This document shows, one piece after another, positions 39,218 to 48,811 of a stretch of DNA of 64,000 nucleotides. The stretch covers positions 1,240,001 to 1,304,000 of the forward strand of contig OY969094.1 of assembly GCA_963697695.1 (NCBI GenBank), given 5' to 3'. Each line of letters opens with the position of its first letter. Position 1 is the stretch's first letter. The position numbers were made by a program, and so were the translations under genes. The notes beneath the pieces are model-generated. The model was not told the origin of the DNA, ran no database searches, and worked only from the letters and a program-made list of their open reading frames with translations. This DNA comes from VRUE01 sp963697695. Lineage in GTDB: Bacteria > Actinomycetota > Thermoleophilia > Solirubrobacterales > 70-9.

Positions 39218-39997
39218 ATGAGCGACGCGCTTCCGGTCCTCTGGCAGATCGACGTCTCGCATTACAGCGAGAAGGTGCGCTGGGCCCTTGCCTACAAGGG
39301 AGTCGAGCACAAGCGCCGGTCTCCGGTTCCCGGTGCCCACATCCCGGTGGCCCTCTGGCTCACCCGCGGGACCCAAATCACCTTCCCGGTGCTCGAGCTC
39401 GATGGCCGACGGATCGGCGACTCGACGGCGATCATCGCGACCCTCGAGCAGCGCTTCCCCGAGCCCGCCCTCTACCCGGCGGAGCCGGAGCAGCGTCGCC
39501 GCGCCCTCGCCCTGGAGGATTTCTTCGACGAGGAGCTCGGCCCCGACATCCGCCTGCTCGGCTGGCACGAGATGGTCAACGACCGCGAGCGCTTCGAAGC
39601 ACTGATGGCGCACACCGCGCCTGGACCCATGGGCCGCTTTCCCAAGGCGGCGGCGCTCTACGCCCGCACCTACACCAGCCTCCGCTTCGGCGTGCGCAGC
39701 TCCGAAGCCGCGGAGCAAGCCCGGACCAAGGTGCTCGCCGCCCTCGACCGGCTCGACCTCGAGCTCGGCTCGAATGAGTACCTGGTCGGCGACTCCTTCA
39801 GCGTCGCCGACCTCACCGCCGCCTCGCTCTTCTATCCGCTCGTCCTTCCCGAGGAGGGACCTTTGCCAACCGACCAAGAGCCGCCCGAGGGAATGAAGAG
39901 CTTCCGCGCCCCACTCGAAGAGCGGCCCGGCTTCAAATGGGTCGAAGAGATGTTCCGCCGGCACCGCAAGCCGGCCAAGGTTGCAGCCACGGCATAG
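39218..39997 (+). CDS. Glutathione S-transferase-like protein
   Basis: 259 residues. N-terminal thioredoxin-like domain LPVLWQIDVSHYSEKVRWALAYKGVEHKRR, FPVLELDGRRIGDSTAIIATLEQRFPEP, then an all-helical C-terminal domain with LVGDSFSVADLTAASLFYPLV. The Ser in SHYSEK may be the active residue. Actinobacteria of this type generally use mycothiol, so the thiol used is uncertain. Divergent from phhB. Confidence 0.88.
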   Translation: MSDALPVLWQIDVSHYSEKVRWALAYKGVEHKRRSPVPGAHIPVALWLTRGTQITFPVLELDGRRIGDSTAIIATLEQRFPEPALYPAEPEQRRRALALEDFFDEELGPDIRLLGWHEMVNDRERFEALMAHTAPGPMGRFPKAAALYARTYTSLRFGVRSSEAAEQARTKVLAALDRLDLELGSNEYLVGDSFSVADLTAASLFYPLVLPEEGPLPTDQEPPEGMKSFRAPLEERPGFKWVEEMFRRHRKPAKVAATA

Positions 39998-40086
39998 CTT
40001 CGCCCGGCAACTTGTTGCAAAGAATTTACGTTTGCAGACAACAGGTTACGCCCGGCCTCATCTCCTGGAATCATGCAACGGATGGC

Positions 40087-40326
40087 ATGACCGACGAGCG
40101 CCTTGAGGAACGGTTCGATGGGATCGACCGGCGATTCGACGAGGCTGACCGCAATGTCACCAGGCGCTTCGACGAAGTAGATCGGCGCCTCGAACGAGTC
40201 GAGGGGAAGTCGGCGCCCTGCGACAGGAGATGACAGGAATCCATACGACGCTCAGCCGGATGGGCACCGGGGTCATCGCCGGCCTGATCGGCGTGATCGC
40301 CGCCATCCTCACCAACGGGTCCTGAG
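40087..40326 (+). pseudogene. Frameshifted small coiled-coil/TM protein
   Basis: ATG 40087 begins a coiled-coil frame with repeats RRFDEADRNVTRRFDEVDRRL. At the GGGG run 40202-40205 the frame shifts and stops at 40233, but the neighbouring frame continues sensibly as EVGALRQEMTGIHTTLSRMG followed by a TM segment (VIAGLIGVIAAILTNGS) to TGA 40326. Joined, it is a 79-residue tail-anchored coiled-coil protein. Either a real one-base indel or a sequencing error at the homopolymer. Confidence 0.65.
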
Positions 40327-40363
40327 CGTCGCCACGGCTAGGGCCGGGCGACGCAGCCACCGA

Positions 40364-40819
40364 TCAGGCGTTCAGGCAGCCGTCCAGTGCATTCGAGTCC
40401 GACCCGTCCTGGCGCGACGGGGGCTTGCGCTGGGCCGCCAGGCGAAGGCGGCGCGGTTCGATCACCCCGCAGATGCCGGACACCCAGCGACCCTCAGTGC
40501 GAATCAGGAACAAGCCGTACTCGTGGTCGAGGCGGCGGGGCAGGGCGCAGGCGGCGGAACGGCGGGTGCTGCGCACGGAGAGGATCCGGTCGGACTCGAT
40601 CTTGCGCCTGCCTCGGTAGACCTGCTGGACGCGGTAGCGATAGTCGGCCCCGAAACGTCCAACCGGGATCACCTCGACGAGACGGCCGACGATCGCGGCG
40701 TCCGCCTCGCGCAGGGATTCTCCCGGCGCCAAGGGCGCGCAGGAGCAGGCATGAGCGCTTCCGGCGGAGGCAAGCGCAACCAGGACGACGAGCGCCCCGA
40801 CGATGGGCAGGCGCCTCAC
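40364..40819 (-). CDS. Secreted Cys-rich protein with TIMP/NTR-like N-terminus
   Basis: 151 residues from GTG 40819 (SD GGAAG seven bases before). Signal peptide RRLPIVGALVVLVALASAGSAHA with the mature N-terminus predicted at CSCAPLAPGESLREADAAIVG. A Cys-x-Cys right after cleavage and the following strand pattern recall bacterial NTR/TIMP-like domains. Further Cys in AACALPRRL and ISGICGVIEP could pair. Function unknown. Confidence 0.68.
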   Translation of the reverse strand: MRRLPIVGALVVLVALASAGSAHACSCAPLAPGESLREADAAIVGRLVEVIPVGRFGADYRYRVQQVYRGRRKIESDRILSVRSTRRSAACALPRRLDHEYGLFLIRTEGRWVSGICGVIEPRRLRLAAQRKPPSRQDGSDSNALDGCLNA

Positions 40820-40885
40820 ACGCACGCTTCCAATGTAGAGATAAACGTGGGAATTCACAAACGCGAATAGGCGCCCTAGGCGCAC

Positions 40886-40926
40886 TGCAACGCGTTTTCC
40901 GGCTATTTACCGGCAAACGCGTTGCA
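40886..40926 (-). terminator. 12-bp hairpin after the alcohol dehydrogenase gene
   Basis: TGCAACGCGTTT (40886-40897) pairs perfectly with AAACGCGTTGCA (40915-40926), with an inner CCGG/CCGG pair. It begins 11 nt after the dehydrogenase stop on the minus strand, and lies upstream of the TIMP-like gene. Confidence 0.6.
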
Positions 40927-40936
40927 CCACATTGCA

Positions 40937-41971
40937 CTACGGAGTGAGGACGATCTTCAGCGCTTCGCGCTGGTCGTAGAGGGCGTAGGCGTCCGACGCC
41001 TCGTCGAGCTTCATCCGGTGGGTCACCAACGGCGCCGGGTCGAGGCTGCCGGCGTCGATCAGCGCCAGCACCCGGTCGACGTGAGCGATCACGTTCGCCA
41101 GGCCGAGGCGCAGCGTCAGTCCCTTCAGCCAGGCCAGGCCGATCGGGATCTCGCCCTTGCCCGCATAGGCGCCGATTCCGGAGACGGTGCCGGCGTCGCG
41201 GGCAAGGCTGATCGCCATCGCCAGCGGCCCGGGATCGCCGACCGCGTCGACGACGACGTCGACGCCGCGCCCCTCGGTTGCGGCCCGCACGAGGCGCTTC
41301 GGGTCCTCCTCCGTAAGATGAACCGGAACGGCGCCGAACTGCTCCGCCATCGCCAGGCGCTGCTGCACCGAGTCGATCGCGAAGACCTTCACCGCGCCGC
41401 CGGCCCTTGCCGCCTGCACCGCACAGAGGCCGACCGGCCCGAGGCCGAGCACAGCGACGGCGTCGCCTGCCCGCATCCCGGCATGGGCGACCGCGTGGTA
41501 GCCGGTCCCCATCACGTCGCCGGCAAACAGCGCCACCTCGTCGCTCATCCCCTCCGGTACCCGGCGCAGGGTCAGGTTGGCACGCGGCACGAGTAGCTGC
41601 TCGGCCTGAGCACCCTGCAGGTCGCCGAGGTTGGCGCCGTGACCGAAGGTCTGGCCATGCTCACAGCGGTGATAGTCGCCGCGCAGACAAGCGACACAGG
41701 TCGCACAGGCAGTGTGGAAGCAGCCGAGGACACGGTCGCCGGCGGCGACGCGTTCGACGTCCTCCCCCGCGGCGAGCACCGTGCCGACGAACTCGTGGCC
41801 GATCGTGAAGCCCGGCTCGACCGGAACCCGGCCGTGGAAGATGTGCAGGTCGGAGCCGCAGATGCCGCTGGCCTCGACGCGGACCAGGGCATCGTCCGCG
41901 GCGACGAGCTCGGGATCCGGCTTCTCCTCGACCCGGACCTCGCCGGGCGCCTGGTAGGTGACGGCGCGCAT
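40937..41971 (-). CDS. Zinc-dependent medium-chain alcohol dehydrogenase
   Basis: 344 residues. Catalytic zinc: GICGSDLHIFHG, GHEFVGTV; structural zinc loop C-x2-C-x2-C-x7-C in CATCVACLRGDYHRC; NAD(P) motif VLGLGPVGLCAVQAA. The GDVMGTGYHAV segment is usual for this family. Substrate cannot be deduced. It is 21 nt downstream of the HD-GYP gene on the same strand. Confidence 0.9.
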   Translation of the reverse strand: MRAVTYQAPGEVRVEEKPDPELVAADDALVRVEASGICGSDLHIFHGRVPVEPGFTIGHEFVGTVLAAGEDVERVAAGDRVLGCFHTACATCVACLRGDYHRCEHGQTFGHGANLGDLQGAQAEQLLVPRANLTLRRVPEGMSDEVALFAGDVMGTGYHAVAHAGMRAGDAVAVLGLGPVGLCAVQAARAGGAVKVFAIDSVQQRLAMAEQFGAVPVHLTEEDPKRLVRAATEGRGVDVVVDAVGDPGPLAMAISLARDAGTVSGIGAYAGKGEIPIGLAWLKGLTLRLGLANVIAHVDRVLALIDAGSLDPAPLVTHRMKLDEASDAYALYDQREALKIVLTP

Positions 41972-41992
41972 CGCGGCGAACCGTATCGCCGT

Positions 41993-43396
41993 CTAGCCGA
42001 CGGGGACGCCGGGAACCTGGAAGCGGCCGGCGTTGGCAGCGGGGCTCGCAGTCTCTTCGATCCTCGCCTCCAGCGCCAGCTCTTTCTCGAAGTCGGCCGC
42101 CTCGCCGTGCTGGAAGGAGACGTCCTTGCCCTCGAGCAGCTCGATGAAGACCTCGACGAAGCGAGAGTCGAGCTGTTTGCCGGCGACCCGGCGCAGCTCC
42201 TGGATCGCCTCGTGGGTGGAGACCGGCGCGCGGTAGGAGTCGCGGGCGGTCATCACGTCGTAGGTGTCGGCGACGGAGATGATCCGGGCGAGCTCGGGGA
42301 TGTCGTCGCCGACGAGCCCGCGTGGGTATCCCTTGCCGTCGATCCGCTCATGGTGGGCGAGGATGATCTCGGCGACAGGGCCATAGCCGTCGAGCGAGGA
42401 GACGACGCGGGCGCCCTGCTGCGGGTGGCGGCGGATCAGCATCCAGTCCTCGTCGGTGAGCGGCACGTTGGCCTTGAGGATTCGGTCGGGAAGGATGAAC
42501 TTGCCGATGTCGTGCAGGAGGGCAGCGATGTGGACCAGCTCCTCCTCTTGGCGCGAGTAGCCGGCGCGCTGGGCAATCGCCCGCGAGTAGCGGGCCACCG
42601 CAGCGGAGTGGCGGGCGGTCATCTGATCGCGCAGGTCGAGCGTGCGCAGCATCGCGCTCAGCATCCCCACCTGGAAGCTGGCGAGCTGCTTGCTGCGTCG
42701 CTCCAGCTCCTCGGCGCGCTGCTGGGAGAGCAGCAGCTGGCCGAGCAGGTACTGGAAGGTGACGAGGACGACGCCGAAGAGGGCAATCGCCGCGATCCCG
42801 ATCACGTGGTAGATGAAGGCGACCGCGACGGCCAGCATCGCGCTCGCGAACTCGGACGGCAGCACCGGCGGCAGCACCCCCAGCTTCTCCTTGAAAGGGA
42901 CGCGCTCGATGTAGCAGCCATAGCCGGCGATCATCAGGAAGTTGATCGCCAGCACGAGCTGGAAGAGGCCGAATACCAGCAAGTAGAAGGACGGGTCGGA
43001 GGCGGTCAGGTTGAGCGCTTCGGCGACGTCGTGGAAGACGATGCCCCCGATCAGCGGGAAGAGGGCATAGGTGAGGATGTTGTTGAGCAGGTAATGCCAG
43101 TCGTCGCGCCAGCGCAGCCAACCGGCGAGAATCGTGGCGACACCTATCAGCGCCGCGGCCGTGCCGCCGAGGAAGACCATCGCTACGACCAGCGCCATGA
43201 AGCTGCCGGAGATCAGGAGCTTCGACTGCGCCCGCACGGCGGTCAGGTCGCTGAAGACCGAGAAGGCGAGCAGCACGGCGAAGAAGCCGAGGTTCCAGTC
43301 GCCCTGGGGCGCGAGCAGGACGCCGACGACGGCAACCGCGATCAGCGCGGCAACCATGCCGGCAATCGCAAGACGGGTTGGACGCTGATCAGCCAT
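41993..43396 (-). CDS. Membrane HD-GYP domain c-di-GMP phosphodiesterase
   Basis: 467 residues. N-terminal sensor of about eight TM segments (residues 10-220), a short coiled helix (LLSQQRAEELERRSKQL), then a complete HD-GYP: TARHSAAVARYS, LLHDIGKFILPDRIL, IRRHPQQGA, LAHHERIDGKGYPRGL and SVADTYDVMTA. All metal ligands and the GYP motif are intact, in contrast to the degenerate domain at 61610. It hydrolyses c-di-GMP, or another cyclic dinucleotide, in response to a membrane signal. Confidence 0.92.
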   Translation of the reverse strand: MADQRPTRLAIAGMVAALIAVAVVGVLLAPQGDWNLGFFAVLLAFSVFSDLTAVRAQSKLLISGSFMALVVAMVFLGGTAAALIGVATILAGWLRWRDDWHYLLNNILTYALFPLIGGIVFHDVAEALNLTASDPSFYLLVFGLFQLVLAINFLMIAGYGCYIERVPFKEKLGVLPPVLPSEFASAMLAVAVAFIYHVIGIAAIALFGVVLVTFQYLLGQLLLSQQRAEELERRSKQLASFQVGMLSAMLRTLDLRDQMTARHSAAVARYSRAIAQRAGYSRQEEELVHIAALLHDIGKFILPDRILKANVPLTDEDWMLIRRHPQQGARVVSSLDGYGPVAEIILAHHERIDGKGYPRGLVGDDIPELARIISVADTYDVMTARDSYRAPVSTHEAIQELRRVAGKQLDSRFVEVFIELLEGKDVSFQHGEAADFEKELALEARIEETASPAANAGRFQVPGVPVG

Positions 43397-43894
43397 GGGC
43401 CGTTGGGACAGGCGATCGACGGGACGCCTGACCGTGGTCTACAGATTCATGGACGAGTGCCCATTCCCTGCGACACGGCACGGCATCTTGCGCCTAGCGC
43501 CACTAAGCCCAGTTCAAGCTACTCGGCCCCTGCGTGGCTTACAAGATTAGGTAGCCGGATGACCGGGGCCTTGCAAAGCCGTCTACGCAGGGAAAAACAG
43601 GGGAGGTGGCACTCGTGAGAACCCGAAAAAGACTAGGGGCGCCCGAGAGCGCCCCCTGCCAAAAGCTCAAATTCAAAACTTGTGCGAACCCCGTGAAGAG
43701 CGGTGTTCGCTGCTATGACCTAGCCGTGACGAAAGCCCATGTGCCCTATCCCTTCGTTGACTGAGAAGCCCTCAAACTGCGCGATGCAGTCTGAAACTCG
43801 TGAATTGCCTGGCAACTTTGTAGCACAACATGGCGGAAACTTGTGCATCTGCAGGAAATCTTGTGCATAAATGCAGTAGTACGCACGGCTAGCC
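43397..43894. other. 498-bp intergenic region with structured segment 43528-43655
   Basis: No convincing gene. CCCTGCGT (43528-43535) pairs with ACGCAGGG (43585-43592); inside, GGCTT/AAGCC and a CCGG-ATGA-CCGG hairpin continue the rod. It is followed by an A-rich stretch and a GGGGCGC/GCGCCCC hairpin (43636-43655) that could be a terminator. The layout, a folded domain followed by a terminator-like hairpin, fits a small RNA or leader on the plus strand. The remaining 240 bp up to the MFS gene are more AT-rich and show nothing clear. Confidence 0.45.
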
Positions 43895-45211
43895 ATGCGT
43901 AGATCAGGCCTAAGCGACCCCTTGCGCCGCCCCCTCTTCCGGCGCTTGGCCACCACCTACGCGATCAATGAGCTGGGTGACTGGATGGGGATCGTCGCCC
44001 TCTCGGTGCTGGTCTACGACCACACCGGCAGCGCTCTGGCAACCGCGGCGCTCTTCATCGGCACGCGCTTCCTGCCGGCTCTATTCGCACCGGTCCTCGT
44101 CGCCCGGGTCGAGCAGCCGCCACCCCGTTTCGCCCTCCCCGTCATCTATTGCGGCGAGGCGGCGGCGTTCGGCGCCCTCGCTTTGCTCTCCGATCACTTC
44201 TCCCTGGCCGCGGTCGTCGCGCTTGCCGCAGTCGACGGTGCCCTGGCGCTCACAGGCCGCGCCCTGACCCGGGCCGTGGTCGCAGCGCTGCTCGAGCCGG
44301 CAGGCGAGCTGCGGGCCGGCAACGCGGTTCTCAACGTCGCCTTCACAGGGGGCGCAGCGCTGGGCCCTGGGATCGCCGGCCTCGTGGTTGCGGGCTTCGG
44401 CGTCCAATCGGCGCTTCTGCTCGATGCGTTCTCCTTCTACTTGATCGGCTGGATCCTGATCACCGCCGGTCCCCTGCCCCATGCCGAGCCAGATCCGGGC
44501 CTGGTTCGTGACCGGGTTCGAGCCGGAATCGCCTACATCCGCGAGAAAGCAACCCTGCGCCGCCTTCTCATCGCCCAGGGCGCTGCCTTCGTCTTCTTCG
44601 CCGCGGTGATCCCGATCGAGGTGATCTACTCGAAGGAGACCCTCGACGCCGGCGACTCCGGCTACGGGCTACTGCTGGCCAGCTGGGGCGCCGGCATGGT
44701 TCTGGGCAGCGTCATCTTCGCCATCGCCCGCAGGGCGCCGCTCCCCTACCTGCTCTTCTTCAGCACGCTGCTGGTCGGCGTCGGCTACTTGGGCCTTGCC
44801 GCGGCGCCGACCCTGGCCGTCGCCTGCCTTGTCTCAGTCCTCGGCGGGACGGGCAACGGCGTGCAGTGGGTGAGCACTATCAGCGCCGTTCAGGAGCTCA
44901 CTCCGCAGGGCATGCAGGCGCGGGTGATGAGTGTGCTCGAGTCGATCGGAGCGGCAATGCCCGGCATCGGATACCTGGTCGGCGGACTGATCGCCAGCGG
45001 CGCCGATCCCCGTGCGACCTTCCTGGCAGCCGGAATCGGGGTGCTTGCAATCGTTGTGATCGCAGCGCCCATTCTCGGCACGAAGTGGCCCGAGAGCAGG
45101 CAAAAGGATCGTCCAGACGGGGTTGACGCCGATCTCGAGATTATGGTGGAGTTGATTCCAGCGGGGAGTCGCCTTCCACCTGGCCGGTCTAACTCGGAGG
45201 TAGTGCGTTGA
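43895..45211 (+). CDS. MFS transporter (EntS-like)
   Basis: 438 residues, twelve TM segments. MFS_3-type features: LATTYAINELGDWMGIVALSVLVYDHTGS, AVLNVAFTGGAALGPGIAG, and LGGTGNGVQWVSTISAVQELTPQGMQARVMS. Family members export siderophores, drugs or peptides. The TGA overlaps the TTG start of the substrate-binding gene, so it is probably the first gene of the peptide-transport operon. Confidence 0.88.
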   Translation: MRRSGLSDPLRRPLFRRLATTYAINELGDWMGIVALSVLVYDHTGSALATAALFIGTRFLPALFAPVLVARVEQPPPRFALPVIYCGEAAAFGALALLSDHFSLAAVVALAAVDGALALTGRALTRAVVAALLEPAGELRAGNAVLNVAFTGGAALGPGIAGLVVAGFGVQSALLLDAFSFYLIGWILITAGPLPHAEPDPGLVRDRVRAGIAYIREKATLRRLLIAQGAAFVFFAAVIPIEVIYSKETLDAGDSGYGLLLASWGAGMVLGSVIFAIARRAPLPYLLFFSTLLVGVGYLGLAAAPTLAVACLVSVLGGTGNGVQWVSTISAVQELTPQGMQARVMSVLESIGAAMPGIGYLVGGLIASGADPRATFLAAGIGVLAIVVIAAPILGTKWPESRQKDRPDGVDADLEIMVELIPAGSRLPPGRSNSEVVR

Positions 45212-46839
45212 GAAAGCTTGGACTCGTTCTGCTGACCTTGGGACTCACGGGCGGCTCTGCGCTCGGCCTAGCCGCCTGCGGAAGCTCGAGCAGCGGCAAG
45301 GAAGGCGGGACGCTTGAGGTCAGCTACGCCTCCTTCCCCGACTACCTCGACCCGCAGCTCTCCTACAGCGCCGAGGGCTGGACGGCGCTCTACAACACAT
45401 ACATCCCGCTGCTCACCTACGCCCATGCCGAAGATGAGGCGGGCAGCAAGGTGATCCCGGGCCTCGCCGAGAGCCTGCCGACAATCACCAACGGCGGCAA
45501 AACCTACGAGCTGACACTGCGGGACGGGCTCAAATACTCAGACGGCAAACCGGTCAAAGCCTCCGACTTCAAGTCCTCGGTCGAACGTCTCTTCGAAATC
45601 GAATCGCCGGGCTCGTCGTTCTTCGAAGACATCGTCGGCGCCGAAGACTTCCTCGCCGGCAAAGCGAGCAGCCTCGAGGGGATCGAAGCCAATGACGAGA
45701 CCGGCGAGATCGTCATCGACCTGATCAACCCGCGCGGCTCCTTCACCAGCGAGCTCGCCACCCCCTTTGTGGCAGTGGTGCCTTCCGGCACACCTGCCAA
45801 ATCGCAGACCGCCAACCCGCCCCCCGCCACCGGCCCCTACGAGATCGTCTCCTCCAACCCGGGCAAAGGCTGGTCTTATGCACGCAACCCGCAGTGGGAG
45901 AAAAACAACTCGGAGCTGATGCCGGACCTGCCGAGCGGTCACGTAGACAAGATCGACGTGACCGTGGTCCGCAACCAGTCGACCCAGGTCAACGACGTGA
46001 TCCAGGGCAAGACCGACTGGATGTTCGATCCGCTGCCGCCCGACCGCGTGGCAGAGATCGCACAGCGCTTCGAAGGCACCCAGTACCGCCCCGAGCCCTC
46101 GATCAGCACCTACTTCTTCTGGATGAACACGACCGAGCCGCCCTTCGACGATGTCAAGGTGCGCCAGGCGGTCAACCACGCGATCGATCCCGCCGCGCTG
46201 GAACGCATCTACGCCGGCGAGATCAACGCCACCCAGCAGATACTGCCCCCCGGCATGCCTGGCTACGAGAAGTTCACGCTCTATCCGCACGACATGGCGA
46301 AAGCGAAAGCGCTGATCAAAGAAGCCAACCCCTCCGACCGCGAAATCACGGTCTGGAGCGACAACCTGAGCCCCAACGACGATGCGGCCACCTATTACCA
46401 GGGCGTGCTCGAGGAACTCGGTTTCGACGCGGAGCAGAAAGTCCTCAACGGGGACAACTACTTCAACGTGATCGGCAACCTCTCGACGCCCAACCTCGAT
46501 ACCGGCTGGGCGAATTTCTTCGAGGACTACCCGCATCCCAACGACTTCTTCAACCCGCTGCTCAACGGGGAAAGCATCGCCCCGGTCTTCAACACGAACC
46601 TGCCCCAGATCGACGTGCCGGAGTTGAATGAAAAAATCGACCAGCTCGCTCAAAAGCAGCTCGATCCAACCGTCGAAGAGGAATACGCGGCGCTCGACGA
46701 AGCCTTCATGAAAGAAGCGCCAATGGCCCCCTACGGCAATCGTAGGCTGTCGCTATTCGTCTCCAGCGACATCGATTTCGACGAGGTGATCTGGAACCCG
46801 ACCTTCTCAGGCGACCTGACGAGCTTCCAGTTCAAGTAG
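45208..46839 (+). CDS. Oligopeptide ABC transporter substrate-binding lipoprotein
   Basis: 543 residues of the SBP_bac_5 family, TTG 45208 overlapping the MFS stop (TTGA). Lipobox LGLAACGSSSSG at about residues 20-32. Family signatures: DPQLSYSAEGW, YELTLRDGLKYSDGKPVKASDF and VRQAVNHAIDPAAL. Binds peptides or similar solutes outside the membrane for the permeases downstream. Only one binding protein in the operon. Confidence 0.93.
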   Translation: MRKLGLVLLTLGLTGGSALGLAACGSSSSGKEGGTLEVSYASFPDYLDPQLSYSAEGWTALYNTYIPLLTYAHAEDEAGSKVIPGLAESLPTITNGGKTYELTLRDGLKYSDGKPVKASDFKSSVERLFEIESPGSSFFEDIVGAEDFLAGKASSLEGIEANDETGEIVIDLINPRGSFTSELATPFVAVVPSGTPAKSQTANPPPATGPYEIVSSNPGKGWSYARNPQWEKNNSELMPDLPSGHVDKIDVTVVRNQSTQVNDVIQGKTDWMFDPLPPDRVAEIAQRFEGTQYRPEPSISTYFFWMNTTEPPFDDVKVRQAVNHAIDPAALERIYAGEINATQQILPPGMPGYEKFTLYPHDMAKAKALIKEANPSDREITVWSDNLSPNDDAATYYQGVLEELGFDAEQKVLNGDNYFNVIGNLSTPNLDTGWANFFEDYPHPNDFFNPLLNGESIAPVFNTNLPQIDVPELNEKIDQLAQKQLDPTVEEEYAALDEAFMKEAPMAPYGNRRLSLFVSSDIDFDEVIWNPTFSGDLTSFQFK

Positions 46840-47852
46840 TGAGGGGGCGCGGCCCGTGGCATCAGGCCTATAGGCAGCTGCGGGCCAGCCGCGTCGCCCT
46901 CGGGGCCCTGGGCCTGTTCGTCGCGATCGTCGTCTTCACGCTGGCGGCGCCGCTCTGGGCAAACCACGTCGCCGATACCGGCCCCAACGCGACCCACACC
47001 GTCGAGAAAATCGAGGTCGACGGCGAGCAGCGCGAAGTCGTCAGCCCCGACGGCACGCCGATCGGCCCGGTCTGGTTCGGCGCCGGTGGCAAGTTCTTCC
47101 TCGGTGCCGACGGCGGTCTCGGCCGCGACGAGATGGTGCGCCTGATGTACGGGGGGCGAACGTCGTTGCTGATCAGCATCGCGGCGACGGCGATCGCGGC
47201 CTTGTTCGGAGTCCTCTTCGGGCTGTTCGCCGGCTATTACGGAGGCTGGCTCGACACGGCGATCTCGCGGGCGATGGACGTGCTCTGGTCCTTCCCGCCG
47301 ATGCTGCTGGGCATCGCCCTCGGCACGGCGCTGGCCATCGGCGGCCTGCAGATCGGCCCACTGACCTTCTCCGGCAACTCGCTCTGGATTCCGATCCTGA
47401 TCATCGCCCTTGTCTTCACCCCGTACATGGCGAGGCCGATCCGAGGCCAGGTGCTCGCCCTGCGCGAGAAGGGGTTCGTGGAAGCGGCGATCGCCCAGGG
47501 AGCGAGTCCGGCACGGGTGATGTTCGGCGAGCTGCTTCCCAACCTGCTCTCGACGATCATCGTCTTCTCCACCCTCTTCGTCGCCCAGGCGCTGCTGCTC
47601 GAGTCGGCGCTCTCGTTCATCGGCGTCGGCGTGCAGGCGCCCAACTCCTCCTGGGGGACGATGATCGCCACCGGCTTCCGGCTGCTCTACAGCGCGCCGC
47701 TGCTGACGATCATCCCTGGGGCGATGATCATGCTCACGGCGCTCTCGCTGAACCTCTTCGGCGACGCGCTGCGCGACGCGCTCGATCCTCGCTCGCGGCT
47801 GATCCTGGAGGCGCACACCGGCAGCTACGAGCCCCGGCGGGAGGCGGCCTGA
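46839..47852 (+). CDS. Peptide ABC transporter permease (DppC type)
   Basis: 337 residues, GTG 46839 sharing a base with the preceding TAG. N-terminal TM, extended outer loop (about residues 40-100) and five further TM segments. EAA-like loop EKGFVEAAIAQGASPARVMFGELLPN. This is the C-type permease, placed before the B-type, the reverse of the usual order. Confidence 0.92.
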   Translation: MRGRGPWHQAYRQLRASRVALGALGLFVAIVVFTLAAPLWANHVADTGPNATHTVEKIEVDGEQREVVSPDGTPIGPVWFGAGGKFFLGADGGLGRDEMVRLMYGGRTSLLISIAATAIAALFGVLFGLFAGYYGGWLDTAISRAMDVLWSFPPMLLGIALGTALAIGGLQIGPLTFSGNSLWIPILIIALVFTPYMARPIRGQVLALREKGFVEAAIAQGASPARVMFGELLPNLLSTIIVFSTLFVAQALLLESALSFIGVGVQAPNSSWGTMIATGFRLLYSAPLLTIIPGAMIMLTALSLNLFGDALRDALDPRSRLILEAHTGSYEPRREAA

Positions 47853-48811
47853 TGGCGCGCTTCGCGGCGAAACGGCTGCTCGAAGCGGTGCTGGTCCTGT
47901 TCGTGATCTCGCTGCTCGTCTTCGCCATCTTCAACGTGATCCCGGACTCCGACCCGGCGCAGCGGATGGCCGGCAGGGAAGCGACGCCGACGCTGATCGC
48001 CACGATCAACGAGGAATGGGGTTTCGATGAACCGTTGCCGGTCCAGTACTGGACGATGATGAAGCTGATCTTCACCGGCGAGGTGGTCTCCTACTCGACT
48101 CAGCTCAACGTCGACGAGAAGATCTGGGAAAACCTGCCGGCGACCCTTTCGCTGATGATCGGCGCCGCCGTGCTCTGGATGTTCTTCGGAATCCTCTTCG
48201 GCTACTTCTCGGCGATCAGGGCGGGGCGGCTCGCCGACCGCCTGCTGACGATCCTCGCCGTCGCCGGAATCTCGGTCCCCGTCTTCTGGCTTGCCTCGAT
48301 CTTCCTCTACTACCTCACCTTCAAGGTCGAACTCTTCCCCTCCGGCGGCTATGTGCCGCTGAGCGAAGACCCGCTCGACTGGGCCTATCACCTGATCCTG
48401 CCCTGGACCACCCTGGCGGTCCTCTTCGTCGGCCTCTACAGCCGCGTGCTGCGCTCCAGCATGCTCGACTCGATGAACGAGGACCACGTGCGCACGGCGC
48501 GGGCAATGGGATTGAGCGAGCACCGGGTGCGGACCCGCCACGTGCTGCGCAACTCGCTGATCCCGATCGTCAGCATGTTCGGGCTCGACTTCGGCGCCAT
48601 GGTCGGCGGCGGCGCGATCCTCACCGAAGTGGTCTTCGGCATCGAAGGGGTCGGCCTCTATGCGGTCGAATCGATCGGCAACTTCGACCTACCGCCGATC
48701 ATGGCCGTGAGCCTGTTCGGCGCTTTCTTCATCGTCCTCTTCAACACACTGGTCGACATCGCTTACGCCAAGCTCGACCCGAAGGTCAGGCTGGGGACCT
48801 CGCCCCGGTGA
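47852..48811 (+). CDS. Peptide ABC transporter permease (DppB type)
   Basis: 319 residues, TGATG junction with the upstream gene. RLLEAVLVLFVISLLVFAIFNVIPDSDPAQ is the classic DppB start; EAA loop NEDHVRTARAMGLSEHRVRTRHVLRNSLIP; C-terminal region GAMVGGGAILTEVVFGIEGVG. Forms the channel with the DppC-type subunit. Confidence 0.93.
   Translation: MARFAAKRLLEAVLVLFVISLLVFAIFNVIPDSDPAQRMAGREATPTLIATINEEWGFDEPLPVQYWTMMKLIFTGEVVSYSTQLNVDEKIWENLPATLSLMIGAAVLWMFFGILFGYFSAIRAGRLADRLLTILAVAGISVPVFWLASIFLYYLTFKVELFPSGGYVPLSEDPLDWAYHLILPWTTLAVLFVGLYSRVLRSSMLDSMNEDHVRTARAMGLSEHRVRTRHVLRNSLIPIVSMFGLDFGAMVGGGAILTEVVFGIEGVGLYAVESIGNFDLPPIMAVSLFGAFFIVLFNTLVDIAYAKLDPKVRLGTSPR

Noticed and set aside
40812..40823. 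12-nt match to the tRNA-Val att core, possible third attachment site
   Set aside because: Too short, lies inside a signal-peptide coding segment, and no further tRNA sequence follows.
43541..43592. Resemblance to a c-di-GMP-I riboswitch (GGTAGCCGG and GCAAAGCC words)
   Set aside because: The two words occur in the reverse order and the pairing scheme differs from the known class; chance similarity is more likely.
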